Positions 11,508 to 23,437 of a DNA stretch of 64,000 nt are shown in pieces. This stretch comes from Sistotremastrum niveocremeum HHB9708 (Eukaryota > Basidiomycota > Agaricomycetes > Sistotremastrales > Sistotremastraceae). Both the position numbers and the translations under genes were made by a program. The notes under the pieces were generated by a model. That model was not told where the DNA came from. It saw only the letters and a list, made by a program, of their open reading frames with translations, and did not search any database. The DNA lies in the NCBI GenBank assembly GCA_001630475.1, contig KV419400.1, forward strand, positions 496,940-560,939, written 5' to 3'. Position 1 is the stretch's first letter. Each line of letters begins with the position of its first letter.

Positions 11508-14285
11508 TCAAAATCTCGACTCGAATTCCTAGACGGCCGTCTCCGTCTCCGAACCACTGAATGATTTGTTCTTCCCAATGAAAGCGCCTCTTCTACCACT
11601 TAATCCGCATACACAGTCTCCCTAATCTCAATGGGTCACTTGGATAAAACTGAAGATGCTGGGAGACGAGCTGATGAGGCCTTCCGAGCAGGCCGCGCTC
11701 CCTCACAGGCAGACGGAGGGCGGAACCAATTTCCGAACTCCGACCATTGACGACACCGACCTCGACTTGTTGCAGCGCAAGTATGGTTAGTGCGGCGACG
11801 ATACCTGACGGGGCTTGGTAGAAATGTACCGTAAGAACTACCTTCACCGTTTGCACTACTTTCCTCAAAAGTCCAGAAGGCGTCGCGATGAATACAATCG
11901 CTTGTAGAAAGCTACGATGGAACACCGAAACTCCTTTGTTTGAGACCATTCAAATGCACTTGACGACTTCTGGTATGGTTGCGCGTCTTCTGTGAATCAG
12001 TCACTTGCCAAGACTCCCTAAGGATTGCCTACTCCTGAACTATCTTCCTGGTTCTAACTCCTGGAATAACGTAACATGGGTTCCAGGACGGATCGGCCAT
12101 TGAGGGACCTACTCATGAACACCAGAAGTGCTCAGGTCGTTCCCTATGGTACGTATCGAACGTATCAGATGGGATGCTTGTGGATCGCGGAGGGATCTGC
12201 AGATCTATTACGTACCAGGCACAGTGGCAAGTCCCTTCAACACTTTTTTTTCTCATTGGGACAAATGTTATCAGCTTCGAACATCGATGGCAAGGGTATT
12301 ATGATTCCCATCTCCAGGTTCAGGTGTAAATGATACCAACGGTTCTTTTACTATGTCCAAATCCTCTAAAGTCCGTCGGTTCGAGAGCGTCCCGCTCAGT
12401 CCCTTTTTTTCCTGGCGAGCTCCCACCGCTTCACATCCTGAATATGAAACCTGCTTCGAACACTTTCATTAGCTTTCCTTGCTCTCAAATCATACTCTGG
12501 CTACGATAGCGGCCTTTGGACTACACCCTACAGGGCCAGTGACAGGTCATCTTACGATTGGCTGAAGGTCTCCTGAATAACCCTTGTGTCCGTCCATCTA
12601 GTGTCAACACCAACATCTCATCTCTGTCTCAGCAAAGGCTTATTTATAGATCAAGGTATCGCGTCTATAGGCCGACTATCTGTTGACCTTGGCATTGATG
12701 CCACAACGCATTTGTAGGTGGTGCTCCCAACTTCGCACTCTTCTCTCATGGTATAGCGCTAGAGATAGGGTCGGCTTCCTACTTTCACAATGGCATGGGT
12801 TCTTCCCCTTGGCATTTCACGATCGTCTCCTCCGCAGCGTGCCCACCCACACAGAGACTAGGGTTTCTATGTCATTGACAGAAGGACGACGTTCTATCCC
12901 GGGCACGGACCGTCGTTCGTAAACTCACATCGACACCACGATGCTTCCCTTGTTATCTATCCAAAATTCCTATCGAGACATACCCGGTGGTTTCACACTG
13001 ACTCACGCAATATGGGGCCACTGAGTGACCTTTCTGGTTGCATTTACTCATGATCAGGCCATACGTAGCTTTGTCTCGTCACTCGCGTACTGGATGACCG
13101 AGGATTTCACTGCTTTCTCCGCGGCGATTGGGTTGTGCTTGAGAACTCTGGGCTATGTGGAGAAGGGAGCCTTGCGCGGTCGGGATTGTCTTCTGTTTCT
13201 GACCCTCTGTCTCTGTCTACTTTGCCGGCCAAGCAAATGGAAGTACAAGGATTCCCTAAGCAAATGGATTAGCATGCCCTATCATCTAGTATTGCGCGCA
13301 ATCTCAGTGGCTGAGTCTGCTCTCCGAGTCTACCCTCGCCCCGGGCACCAAGAATAGCTCTCTGAATCAAAATGTAACCGAGTCGCTGCGCCGAGCTTGT
13401 TGAACAGGAGATCATCATGTTCAAGAAACCATCGTGACCGTCGTACGGCAAGATTCGTCGAGGTGTAAACGCAAGGTGGCCATTCGAACGAAAATACCAA
13501 GTATGGCATACAGGCTGCTACGTGTGGTACTTTATATCGAATGTACTGCTACCACTTGGCCCATTTGCTTTCCACGCTGGACAATCATAGTGAAATCGTC
13601 TGACTTAGCGATGTAGACTCTGTTCTATTTTTACTTCAAATTCCATGCCGCGGCGCAAGTTTCTATAAAAAAAGCCAAAGTGCTGCGGCCAAGGATCAGG
13701 TCCAACGTTGCCGAGGCGACGCCGCCTCTTGGCCTGGATATTGAGCTTTCCACGATATATTTATCGCAGTGATCGAGGACGAGTGCTGAGAGGCATTGAA
13801 GAGCACGTAAACGGGCAGAAACTGAGGTGATTGAGTAAAGAAGGAAAGATATACGTCACAGATTGAGTGTACACTTTGAAGTCTAGACTAATAATAGCAC
13901 GTGATGAGATAAGCAAAGTGTACAGTTGAAAAGAGAGAGTAGTAGTGAATGTAGTGACGGTGAGCGATGCGAGCCCATATAGATGTGTGTTCCGGAGCAG
14001 AGGCTTGGCATTTGACCTTCCTCTTCTGGCCTGCTTGGCGTTTTCTTGGCAGACCGGATTCCAGCTCAGGGTCTCTTCCCACGCCTAGCGGAACCACTGT
14101 GCCAAGAGTCCCCCGGCCACTGCCCGAGTAAAATAAGCCATCCGGCAGGCCGGCACGCTGCGGAGATGAATGCCGGAGGGGTGGCCAGGGTCCCGATTGC
14201 AGTCCCCGCCAACTCGCCGGCCAAGCATTTGCGACTCTTAAAGTGCTTCTCTCTCCCGACTCATCACTCTCCATTTCCCTCAACA
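11508..14285. other. Long gene-poor divergent region between TAF1 and PacC
   Basis: This 2.8-kb region has only short open frames (the longest about 118 codons at 11593-11949 minus and 110 codons at 13025-13357 plus). None joins across plausible introns into a protein I recognise. There are no long direct or inverted repeats at its ends and no transposase-like motif. The TAF1 promoter must lie at its left end. The right 600 bases hold a cluster of PacC-type sites. The middle, about 11.7-13.6 kb, could be a long leader, a non-coding transcript or the decayed remains of a gene. Confidence 0.5.
13688..14225. promoter_or_regulatory. Cluster of eight GCCARG (PacC/Rim101) sites upstream of pacC
   Basis: Sites read directly: 13688-13693, 13728-13733 (reverse), 14004-14009 (reverse), 14034-14039 (reverse), 14045-14050 (reverse), 14101-14106, 14184-14189 and 14220-14225. 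GCCARG is the established target of PacC and Rim101. About 0.6 sites would be expected by chance in this length with equal base use. The cluster ends about 60 bases before the pacC start codon, which suggests autoregulation. Confidence 0.6.
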
Positions 14286-16801
14286 ATGCCCGTCCCCTCC
14301 ATCGACGCTGACACCGACGTCCCCGCCTCCCCGACGCACGAGCATCTCTGTCGCTGGGCGCCGTGCACGAGATCCTTTCCCGACCCCGAGACGCTCTACC
14401 TCCATCTCTGCAACGACCACGTCGGTCGAAAGAGCACTAACAATCTCTGTCTGACTTGCAAATGGGCCGACTGTGGCACGACTTGTGCGAAGCGAGACCA
14501 TATAACGTCCCACTTGCGAGGTACGTCCACATCGCTCTCACAGCCCGACTCCGACGTTGAGCGCACCTCCTCTCTTAGTGCACACACCTCTGAAGCCACA
14601 CGTTTGCGAAGTTTGTAAGAAGCCATTCAAACGACCCCAAGACCTCAAAAAGCATGAAAAAATTCATACCGAAGACCACCATGCTCAGCACAAACACTCC
14701 AAGGCAGTGACCGTCCAAGACCCCGTCTATGTGCAAAGAGTGGCCGCATACACGCACAGCAGCAACGCTGGCTCTGGTCGATCCCGTGTTGCCAGAACTG
14801 ACAAATGTCCGTCGGCGCTTCTATCTTTATGCTTTGTGGTCTAATTTAGCGTTATTTAGTCAACGGTCACGCTTCATTGTCGCCCGACCCAACTTCGGCC
14901 TCTTCCAATTCGTCTGCTTCTTCTCTCCAGCTTCTCCCAACTCCGTCACCACCACGTAACCTTCATCCTTCTTTGTCCCCAGCATCGCCGTCGCTCGTCG
15001 CCCGGGCTCCCTACCCATACTGGCCCTCCGACACAGCCAATTACCTCCCTACCAACACCAACACCAGCCTCGGCTCCAAGAGACGTTTGGAGGATGACCA
15101 CGGCTATGACTCCTTGCCTGTCGACGACTTTGTCAATGACATGAAGAAGCGAAGACTCGAGCCCTCATATGACCCCCGTAATTAATCCCTCGATTTCCCA
15201 TAATGGCTTGCTAACACCTATTTTTAGATATGGCCGCTCGTCTGGCTTCTCTTGCGCAATATTCTCAGAACCCGCCAGCTCCCCCGTCTCGTGGATTCCA
15301 ATACTCTGACTTTGGCATCCGCACTGCCGAAGATTTGGCTGCTGTCAACCAGTTCTTGCTAACTTTAGGCAAAGACGTGATTTCGCAGCCTCAGTCGTAC
15401 AATCCTCAGCCCCAATATCATGCTCCGCCACCTGCTGCTGCCACTGCGTTCGATGGATACTTTGGAGATCTAGACCTTCAACAGCTTGGCCTTCTTGGCA
15501 TGCCGGGTATCGGCTCTGGCGCAGGAGACGGCTTTGCTGGCCACCCTTACGCCCCTCGTACTCAGGCACCATCTTACCCGCAACAGCCCGCTATGAACTC
15601 GTTGTATTCATCTTATGACTATCTCCCAACGAACAATCAACCCATCTCAACTCAGCCGAGTCGCCCATACGCCCAGACTCCGATGTATGCGCCCGCACCG
15701 TCGGCTTATCCTATGCGGCCAACTCCTCCGTTATCGAACCAAGGATCGCTGTCGCCATCGTCGTCTGTTGACACTCCTCCATCCATCCCATCACTTACGC
15801 CCCTCACGGCCGATTGGCTCGCCCAGCAACAAGCGCAGCAGAACCCATCATGGGCCGATCTCCGAGCTCCCAGACGCGGTGCTATGCCAGTCGTAGCGAG
15901 CATCGGACCATACGACTTCGTAGAGAAGAATCTACGACCCAGCATTCCCCTCAAGAGTGTTCCCGAACATCCCTCGCATCGCGAGCCCCGTATGTCTATG
16001 GAAAGACATACTGACTCTGTGGATGAGAGAGAAGACTCTCGAACTCTCGAGCCGAGTCCTCGGATGCGAGCCGAAGATGTCACTGGTCTTGGGCCAAGAC
16101 TCAGAAGCTTGGTGGCATCGGCCTCTCCTTCGCCTTCGCCTTCTGCAGTTCCCTTGTCGCTAAAGTCTGACGAGTTCATGGATTCCGATGATGATATCCC
16201 CACAAATAGTCGATCTGCTCGCAAGGATTCGCTTTCTGGCGAATCTTCGTCTAGGTTGCCTTCGCTCATGACGTTGGGCGACCCTGCATTGAAGCTTCCT
16301 GCGTTGACGAGACAAGGCCGGGACACTACTCCTTTACCTTCTGCTTCCCAGCGTCGTTCAGCTTCGCGCAGTCCAACTCTCTCCCCTCCCTCCTCTCCTT
16401 CATCACCAAGTTCATCATCACACTCCGTTTCCACACCTCTCCCTTCACGCCCTTCTCTTCCCAGCCTTTCGAGTCTTTCAGACGGTGTCTCGAAGATCGG
16501 ACTCATTGGCAAATCTCCTCGTCTATCCAGTGCGATCTTGTCACGACGCGGCTCGACTCCCGGATGGGAAGAAAGAATTCGTCATGCTGAGATCATTCGT
16601 AATCTCCTGGTGACTATTAACAAACAATGGAAACAGTCCCAGTCCGCAGCTTCCAGGCACACCTCCGACGAGATCGACGATGATCTCCATGAAGAAGACG
16701 AGGAGGACGAGTTGGAAAGCGAAGAAGAAAACTCACCACCTCATCGGACGTGGCGATTAAAGAGCGAGCCTAGGGATGTAGAAATGGTCAGCGCTGCATG
16801 A
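14286..16801 (+). CDS. RIM101: pH-response zinc-finger transcription factor PacC/Rim101
   Basis: Four exons: 14286..14520, 14579..14806, 14860..15177, 15228..16801, giving 784 residues. Three C2H2 fingers fill residues 22-108. Finger 1 is Cys22, Cys27, His40, His45; finger 2 is Cys58, Cys63, His76, His80; finger 3 is Cys88, Cys91, His104, His108. The signatures [20 protein letters not shown] and [18 protein letters not shown] are those of PacC. The rest is long, disordered, rich in Ser and Pro, with an acidic patch near the end ([13 protein letters not shown]), fitting a regulatory C-terminal region removed or modified on activation. The donor at 14807 (gtccgt) is weak, so the Phe at that junction is less sure. 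In alkaline pH the family acts through the Pal/Rim pathway and binds GCCARG. Confidence 0.92.
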
Positions 16802-17245
16802 ATTTCCCGATCCACAATTTCGCATCAGTATTCTCTTGCTATCTATACATCTTGTCAATATCGCATGCGTCCCTTCTGATTCCGAGTTTCATTCGCAATT
16901 TTGCTATCGTGTAACAACGTCTTATATATTTAGCTTTACTTTAGCTGCAGGTCTTGTTGACGCATCTCACTCATGGTTAGAATATCTGTACAAGGTCTCT
17001 TTCTATATATAATGTTGAATGAAGATCGGAATTCATGTGTCCAACTCTTTATAGTTTTCAGGATAATGTGCTTGTCCTTGACAGTAATTTATGTCTGGTG
17101 CACGCTGGGCGTCCGTATTCAAAGCAATGTGAACCCCATTGATCATTTATTTTCCGCTACAAACAAGCATCTTGTACCCATATATGCGCCTAATTTTATT
17201 TCTATACCCATCCACTGTCAGTTCCATCATACCTCGATGCACATC
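16802..17245. other. Convergent intergenic gap pacC / methyltransferase A
   Basis: These 444 bases hold both 3' UTRs. They are AT-rich, with several TATATA runs and possible polyadenylation signals. I see no gene. Confidence 0.4.
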
Positions 17246-18408
17246 TCAAAGACGAGTCACGCAGAACACCAACAACGTCGCAATATACTTGCCCTCCCTA
17301 TCCGGGGCCCTATCCTTTCTCTCCATCTCATGGATGAAGGCATCAACCTTGACGCTGCCCTTTTTAAACACCTTCCCATCCCAAAGCTCCTTCCAACTAT
17401 CAACAGAATGAGCATACGAGATCCCCCCGCTCGCATTACTCCTGTTCGAAGGTTCGCCAGCACTGCCTATATGAGAGCCAAAGATAATAGAACCAGGTTC
17501 GGGAGACAGAAGGCCTGCGAGACGTTGAGCAATCGTAAATTGTTGTTGTTCGTCAAAGAGGTGGAAGAATGCTGATGCGTGGATGACGGAGATGCGGTGG
17601 ATGAGGGGGTTTAGGGATGTCAGTGACTTGAGGGGTGGGTTTGCTCCTGTGACTGGTTCGTAGGCGGGCTCGGCGGGAGCGATGAGTGTGTCGCTGAAGA
17701 CGTCGCCCGCGATGAAAGGGACGTCGAATGTTTCGGGAGTAGATTTAAACAGCTCGTGACCTGTTGTGTTCTGTGTGAGCGAAGTCAAGGTATATAACTC
17801 CGATGGTGCATACCCAAGTCCCAGAATCCTGCACCACATATGTTAGCGAATCATTTTTGAGACGGAGGTAAGACTCCTCACCTTGACGCAGATCAGAGGC
17901 AATGACTTGGTCTTTAGGGAATCCGTCACGAATCACTTTACGACTATCGTTTCCGACTGCATATATGCGTCAGTAAAAATGCCTCGGGTTACGACCGAAC
18001 ACCCATACAGCAACAGCCTATGTCCAGCAGGATAGCACCGGGCCTTTCTTTTCCCAGTTTCAACACATCCTTATAGAAAGGATATCTCGAGATCTTGAGC
18101 CTGCCAAATGACGATGAAAAATGGATCAAGAACAAACGAAAATTGCTACTGACGTTGCGAAAGCGAAACGTCTGATGCATGGGTACGGATAGATCTGTAA
18201 TATCAGATACAACTATCAGTACGACAACAATTGGTTTTAGCTTCCGGCTTACAGCATACGCATCGCTCTGAACTTTCAAAATATGTTCCTTGAGTGCCTG
18301 ATCGTCCGTGATCCCAGATTCCTGTTTGAAAAAAGCGATTTCGTCTTCTTTGAGAGTATATTCATGGTCGAGCGGTGGAGGCCAATTTGGCTTGTCAGAC
18401 TCTGCCAT
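17246..18408 (-). CDS. Class I SAM-dependent methyltransferase, paralogue A
   Basis: Six exons on the minus strand: 18253..18408, 18154..18194, 18009..18100, 17882..17956, 17814..17828, 17246..17760, giving 297 residues. SAM motif I reads ILLDIGCCFGND (exons 3-4), followed by IASDL, the acidic end of strand 2. GFWDLGHELFKSTPE and SVIHASAFFHLFDE are family landmarks, and SPEPGSIIFGSHIG precedes strand 5. The fold resembles the fungal methyltransferase family that includes meroterpenoid O-methyltransferases, but the substrate cannot be read from sequence. No signal peptide is seen, so it is probably cytosolic. Exon 5 is only 15 bases. The gene stands 157 bases downstream of its tandem paralogue B. 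Confidence 0.85.
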
Positions 18409-18565
18409 GATAGAGCAGAAGCAAAGAGTGGGAGCCTGCGCACATTCGCCATGGTCGTTATCACTGCTGCGATGATGCCGACAATGCCGATCCGAAACCG
18501 AGGTTGCTGATCGGCCGGCATTCAATTTTAGCTCAAGTGCATCCGTTCTATTTCTTACTTTCTGA

Positions 18566-19753
18566 CTACAAACGAGTAATACTAAACGCCAGAATATTGA
18601 CTCCCAGCTCAGCTTGTGGACCTTTCAAATCAGCTCCAGGACACAACAGCGCAAGTCTCTCCTTGGGCACTTCATAAAGACCCGCAACGCACTTGACTGT
18701 TCCTTTCTTGAACACGACGCCATCCCACAGTTCATTCCACGATTCCGGCGAATGTCCGAAATAAATCTTCTTCATCGCACTAGGAGCTACGCCTTTGACT
18801 TTGGCACCGATGTGACTTCCGCAGATGATGGATCCTGCTTCGGGGGAGAGGAGGCCTGCCATTCTCTTTGCGACGATGGTTTGATTTTCTTCGTTGAAGA
18901 GGTGGAAGAAAGACGAGGCGTGGATGATGGAAACGCGGTGAGTTAATGGCGTCAATGAGCTGATTGTCTTTAGGGATGGGACGGTTCCGGCCGGTGGATC
19001 GCCGTATAGAGGCTCGGCTGGCGCAATCAGTGCTGGATCGAAAATATCGCCAGGGATAAATCGGACTGGATAACTCTCTGGTGTCGACTTGTAGAATTTG
19101 TGACCTTGTGGTTGGCGAATCACTTTAGTACGTCGTCGTCTCGTCAAACTAGAGACATACTCAATTCCCAATATTCTATAGCACATCATCAATCAGTTGC
19201 GTTCTGGAGTATATATTCTCAACATACCTTCTCGCAGGTCAGACGTGATGACCTGGTCGATTGGAAACCCATCCGCAACGGCCTTTCTTGCGTCATTTCC
19301 GACTTTTTTGGGTTGAGCAAACCATAAGCTTCAATGAGCATACACCAACCACGTACAGCAGCATCCGATATCCAAAAGAATGGCTCCTGGACGTTCTCTT
19401 CCCAGCTTCAAGATCTGAGGATAGATTGGATAGCGAGATATCTTGCATCTTTCATCGATATCGTATGTGATCACTGCCATCATTATGAAATGTATACCTA
19501 CCTTGCAAACGAGAGATTCCGAATGCACGGGTATGGATATACCTTTCCTGCAATGTCATTATTCAAAACTTCAAATAAATGCTGGTTGTCTTACAGCATA
19601 ATCTTCTTTCTGGACTGCTAGGATATGTGCCTTGAGCTCGTCTTCATCGTCGATCTTCATCTGCGTCTTGAGAAACTCCAATTCATCCTTTCCTAAATTC
19701 ACTACGCTTGGAAGTCTAAGAGGAGCAGCATTCTGGGGTGTCGAATCAGACAT
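18566..19753 (-). CDS. Class I SAM-dependent methyltransferase, paralogue B
   Basis: Six exons on the minus strand: 19595..19753, 19502..19542, 19357..19448, 19228..19302, 19161..19175, 18566..19104, giving 306 residues. Motif I is ILLDIGCCFGND and the next strand ends ITSDL. Internal exon lengths (41, 92, 75, 15) are identical to those of paralogues A and C. At exon 5 the junction encodes ELSHKF where the other two have a Gly, because the donor follows TTGA. The last exon is 24 bases longer than in A and C, including a short insert in the C-terminal part. It belongs to the same family as A; substrate unknown. The promoter lies in 19754-20045. Confidence 0.85.
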
Positions 19754-20045
19754 GATGGGGTCAGATAGAAGAACCTAACACAATAGCAGACTTTATAGCA
19801 TGCTATTGAGCTGGCCGGCGCAGCATTGATACAGGGACGAGATATAATATAACGAAGCCGACAATTACAATTCAGTTTGTCTATTGTAATTATGATGGTG
19901 AAATATATGAATGATGGGAAGTGCAAGATGACTATGTAATACAGATGGCAACGATATACTAAAGGACGTAGGCTGGTAGTACTATATAATGCAAGGGATA
20001 GGAAATGCAAAAGTATCAGAAAAAAGGTCATAGCAGGAGTCAAAG

Positions 20046-21536
20046 TCAGCCAAGGCTCAGATTATTAACAGCTTCACCGGCCCCCTCCACCTCTCTCATC
20101 CCGCGTTCGCCACTCGTTAGTCTCGGTAAAGGTCGAACGACCGGACTGGCCATAGCGACAGGTCGTAATTGAGGACTGGACAATACAGGAGAAGACACGA
20201 TGGACATAGGTCGTGGTTGCATGATGTTCATAGGAAGTCCTCCTGGCGAGGACGTCACTGACATTGATGTTCGTACGACTGGTGATCTGGGAATTGCAAT
20301 GGGAGTTGTCATGGAGTAAGAGAGGGATTCTCGGAGGGCGGACATGGAGGGTGAGACTGCTCGGCGTTTGGCTGAGATGGGATACGGATCGTAACGTTGT
20401 TCCTCGACTGATGAAGGAATAAGCATCGGAATAGGGATGAATCAGGGAGAAGACACGTACTCATTGAGCCACGTTTGCGTTTATTCGGTCGGACGGCCGA
20501 TGCTGTGGGCGGAGGAGTTTGACGCCACGTGGGTGGTGGAACATTACTCAGAAGCGTGGAGGCAGAGGGTGATCCAAAGGATGTTGGAAGAGGCTGGAAA
20601 TCGACCATTTTAGCAATGACTCAGATAACGGTAAAAAGGACGTACAGTGTCAATATCCATGAAAGTTCCATTAGGACTATCACGGAATGAAGCAGGTTCG
20701 GACATTGTTTGATCATCCGGTGCGATCACAGTTGCAGGACCCGTGGCCACATTGCTGTCCACATCATCGTCCTCGCTGACATTATCATCCTCATTTTGCT
20801 CTTCACCGCCAGCCTCTTCTGGATATCTTCCCCGATCAGACATTGCTCGGGGAGTTCGAGGCTGGCCAATCGGAAGACCGCTACATGTTGCGAGGAGACG
20901 CTGGAACTGAGCCTCGGATTTGACTTCGTTGTCGAGAGGATGAGCTTCGGTAAGCAGCGTGAGAAGGCGAGGTGGTCTCAACTGCATGCACAATCAGAAT
21001 ACACCACACTGAAACAAACCGACGAAACTGACTGCATGAGATAATCGGCGAGTGTGTGCTCTCGGCGAGATATCCGGAGCATCCATGAGTGGGAATGGAG
21101 AGGACGACGCAGAAGAAGGTCTTCGCGGGGGAGTAGCGGGGGCACGGTCCATCGCCGGTTCAGAGTCGGTCTCGAGGATTAAGGGCGGCGTAGGTAACTC
21201 TATTTCAGAGTCGGGAGAGCTGTCAAAGCCCGTACGGTATCTGTCACGGTCGTTGTCTGAATCATCTTCAGCGGGTGGCCGACGTGGGCGGCTGAAGACA
21301 AAGGAAGTGGCGAGAGGGCTGTGGATTCTGGTGTCGGGCGACATTGGGTCTTTGCCACCCAACAAAATTGGTCGGCGAAGTCGACGAAGGAGTGGATTGG
21401 GCTTGGAGACGTCGTCGTCGGTGAGGATGTCGTTGGATTGGGTAGACAACGACGATTGGAAACCGAACTCTTTCAAAGAAGTGGGCAGTGATGGGCGTGT
21501 AGCCTCAGACGGGCCGGCACCTGGAGAGTCAGACAT
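20046..21536 (-). CDS. Unknown disordered protein with a conserved-looking middle
   Basis: Four exons on the minus strand: 21033..21536, 20646..20981, 20461..20593, 20046..20407, giving 444 residues from MSDSPGAG. An in-frame ATG at 21683 would add 49 residues including a hydrophobic stretch (SIVALSACLLIVAALEAFMI), so a membrane-anchored form is possible. The centre (LRPPRLLTLLTEAHPLDNEV then KSEAQFQRLLAT) looks structured and helical. The flanks are Ser/Pro-rich, with many SP and TP sites and a basic NKRKR and AKRRAVSP that could be nuclear signals. I do not recognise the family; a phosphoregulated nuclear protein is a guess. Confidence 0.65.
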
Positions 21537-21808
21537 GGTTTGTGTTTCAGTCTCGTCAACGATCATGAACGCCTCCAATGCGGCGACGATGAGCAAGCAA
21601 GCAGACAAAGCGACAATGGAGATGGGGACATGGGAGACTGGATTCGGAAACGGAAGACTATATAGCGGTCGACTAGCGCTCATGTCTCACAACTACGAAG
21701 CCAACGTTCATCGTCAATGCCGTCGCTTTCTACATCAAGACACACGAGCCCTCCCTATAATAATCAATTCCCTTCAATCGCCCTTCAATTGTGCCTTGGG
21801 AGCGTCTC

Positions 21809-22077
21809 TTACTTGCGTTCGCACGAGCACTTGTCGTCTTCGGGGACATCTTTCATCACCTAGATCCAATCGTCAATTATCTTTCTCGAAGCAGAGCATC
21901 TCTAGGACAGCTCATACCGACTCGACGTGCTGGCCGCATCCCTGAAACAGAACGAACCATCAGCACAATCGCACCACTGAGCCTAGTGATGCCACCTACT
22001 CTCCAGGTTGTCTTGCCACAAGTACCGCACTTCACAGCAAAGCACGAGTCGACTGGAACGGCACTGATTGCTTGCAT
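21809..22077 (-). CDS. Tiny (50-residue) Cys-rich protein with paired CxxC-type motifs
   Basis: Three exons on the minus strand: 22000..22077, 21918..21941, 21809..21859, with 58-base introns. The exons are too short to show as an open frame, but splicing gives a coherent protein: MQAISAVPVDSCFAVKCG, TCGKTTWRGCGQHVES, VMKDVPEDDKCSCERK. Cysteines occur as C-x4-CGTCGKTTWRGCGQH and, near the end, CSC. I recall similar small proteins (KCGKTTW.GCG.HV) in many fungi and plants, with unknown function. The Cys/His pattern suggests a metal-binding site. Both introns have good donors (gtaggt, gtatga) and CTAG/TTCAG acceptors, and the frame closes with TAA. Confidence 0.7.
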
Positions 22078-22289
22078 TGATTCGAGCAGTGGGAGGACGA
22101 AAAGCGAGGTGGGTGGGCAAATTCGGGGTCAGGCCGCGCGACACCCGTGCTCATCTTATCTCCAATTTATCTCTTCTGCGTCCACTGGCAGATAGGGGAC
22201 AAATTCGGATCCCGCGAACATAGTCATGCAGATACAAGATGGGTATACAACTATGGCTACAGTTACAGATAGCGTTTGAACAGCCCCCT

Positions 22290-23275
22290 TCACTTCTTTC
22301 CCGCAATTATATTCCAGAGCATCCCCAGAGCCCAACGTCGAGGGATCAGGTTCAGGAATAACCACTTGAATGCGCCACCACCACCTCTCCAAAACCAAGG
22401 CGGTGTCGGCCGGAGTGCTCTCTCGACAACTTGGGCAGCGAACACGTCAGCGGTAACATATGTGCCTTCTTTCTGACTCATATACATTCTCCCAATGATC
22501 CGGTCGAGATACGATTTATACAGCGAGTTCGGCGGCAGTGTGAATATCTTGGAGTGGTTCTGGGCAATGTTCGATTTCACAGAGGCTGGTGAAACAAGGA
22601 ATGTCCGGATGCCGAGAGGTGCTAGTTCCAGTGATAGTGTGTCTGTCATCGAATGCAGCGCCGCTTTGGCAGCAGAATACATGCCATTAAATGGGGTAGG
22701 TCTGAAATATGGGTTAACCTGGAAAACGGATGAGACAAAATGGCGACACACATTTCACCGGTAACCGAGCCTATGTTGACGATCAAACCATGTTTCCTTG
22801 ATGCCATATGTGGAACCACTTCGTTGGTCATTCTCAGCACAGAAATAAAGTTGGTATCGAAACACTGTGCAGCCTGTTCGGCAGGTATATCGATAATAGG
22901 ACCTATCAAGACCCTCAGTCCATATGAATTAAATATAAGACGTTTGATGACGCACCGATACATAGTGTTCCTGCGTTGTTCACCAGAATGTCTATCCTGC
23001 CTTCCTCCGCAATGACGAAATCAATTGCAGACTTGACGTCTTCGTCTTTCGTCACATCCAGCGTCACCCGACGAATACCAGCATGCTTAAATCCATCCAT
23101 AGCCTCCACTCGTCTTGCCGAAGCATAAACGCGACATCCTTTAGCAGCGAACGCGTCGCATCTTGAACGAAATCAACAAAGGACAAAATTCGAAAAAAGA
23201 AACGCACAAAGAGTGTCCAATGCCACCTTTCGAACAACCGGTGACCAGGACGACCTTTTGCTGTCCTTGACTCAT
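22290..23275 (-). CDS. AYR1: Short-chain dehydrogenase, AYR1-type 1-acyl-DHAP reductase
   Basis: Four exons on the minus strand: 23208..23275, 22956..23161, 22752..22902, 22290..22701, giving 278 residues. The N-terminus carries the Rossmann motif VVLVTGCSKGGIGHSL, and ILVNNAG is the classical SDR NNAG. The catalytic Ser is in NIGSVTGE and the Tyr-Lys pair in MYSAAKAAL. The sequence TGCSKGGIG rather than TGxxxGxG is typical of the Ayr1 branch. The enzyme reduces 1-acyl-dihydroxyacetone phosphate with NADPH on lipid droplets and the ER; yeast Ayr1 also acts as a triacylglycerol lipase. The hydrophobic C-terminal stretch (FKWLFLNLIPRRWALGMLW) would suit membrane or droplet attachment. Confidence 0.85.
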
Positions 23276-23437
23276 GGCTGTCAAGTTGGAGCTGAGGAGA
23301 GAGTGGATACCGCACCCACTATACTCTGACCGGACTCGGAGACACGGAACCAATTCTGTCATAGTCCATGTTCACATCCGATGAACGACACGGCAGACTC
23401 CGATTTCTTTTTTTTTTCAGGCTCGAGGCTCAGCACG

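Noticed and set aside
13025-13357. 110-codon frame as a gene upstream of pacC
   Set aside because: No recognised domain, no extension across introns, and no support on composition; treated as chance.
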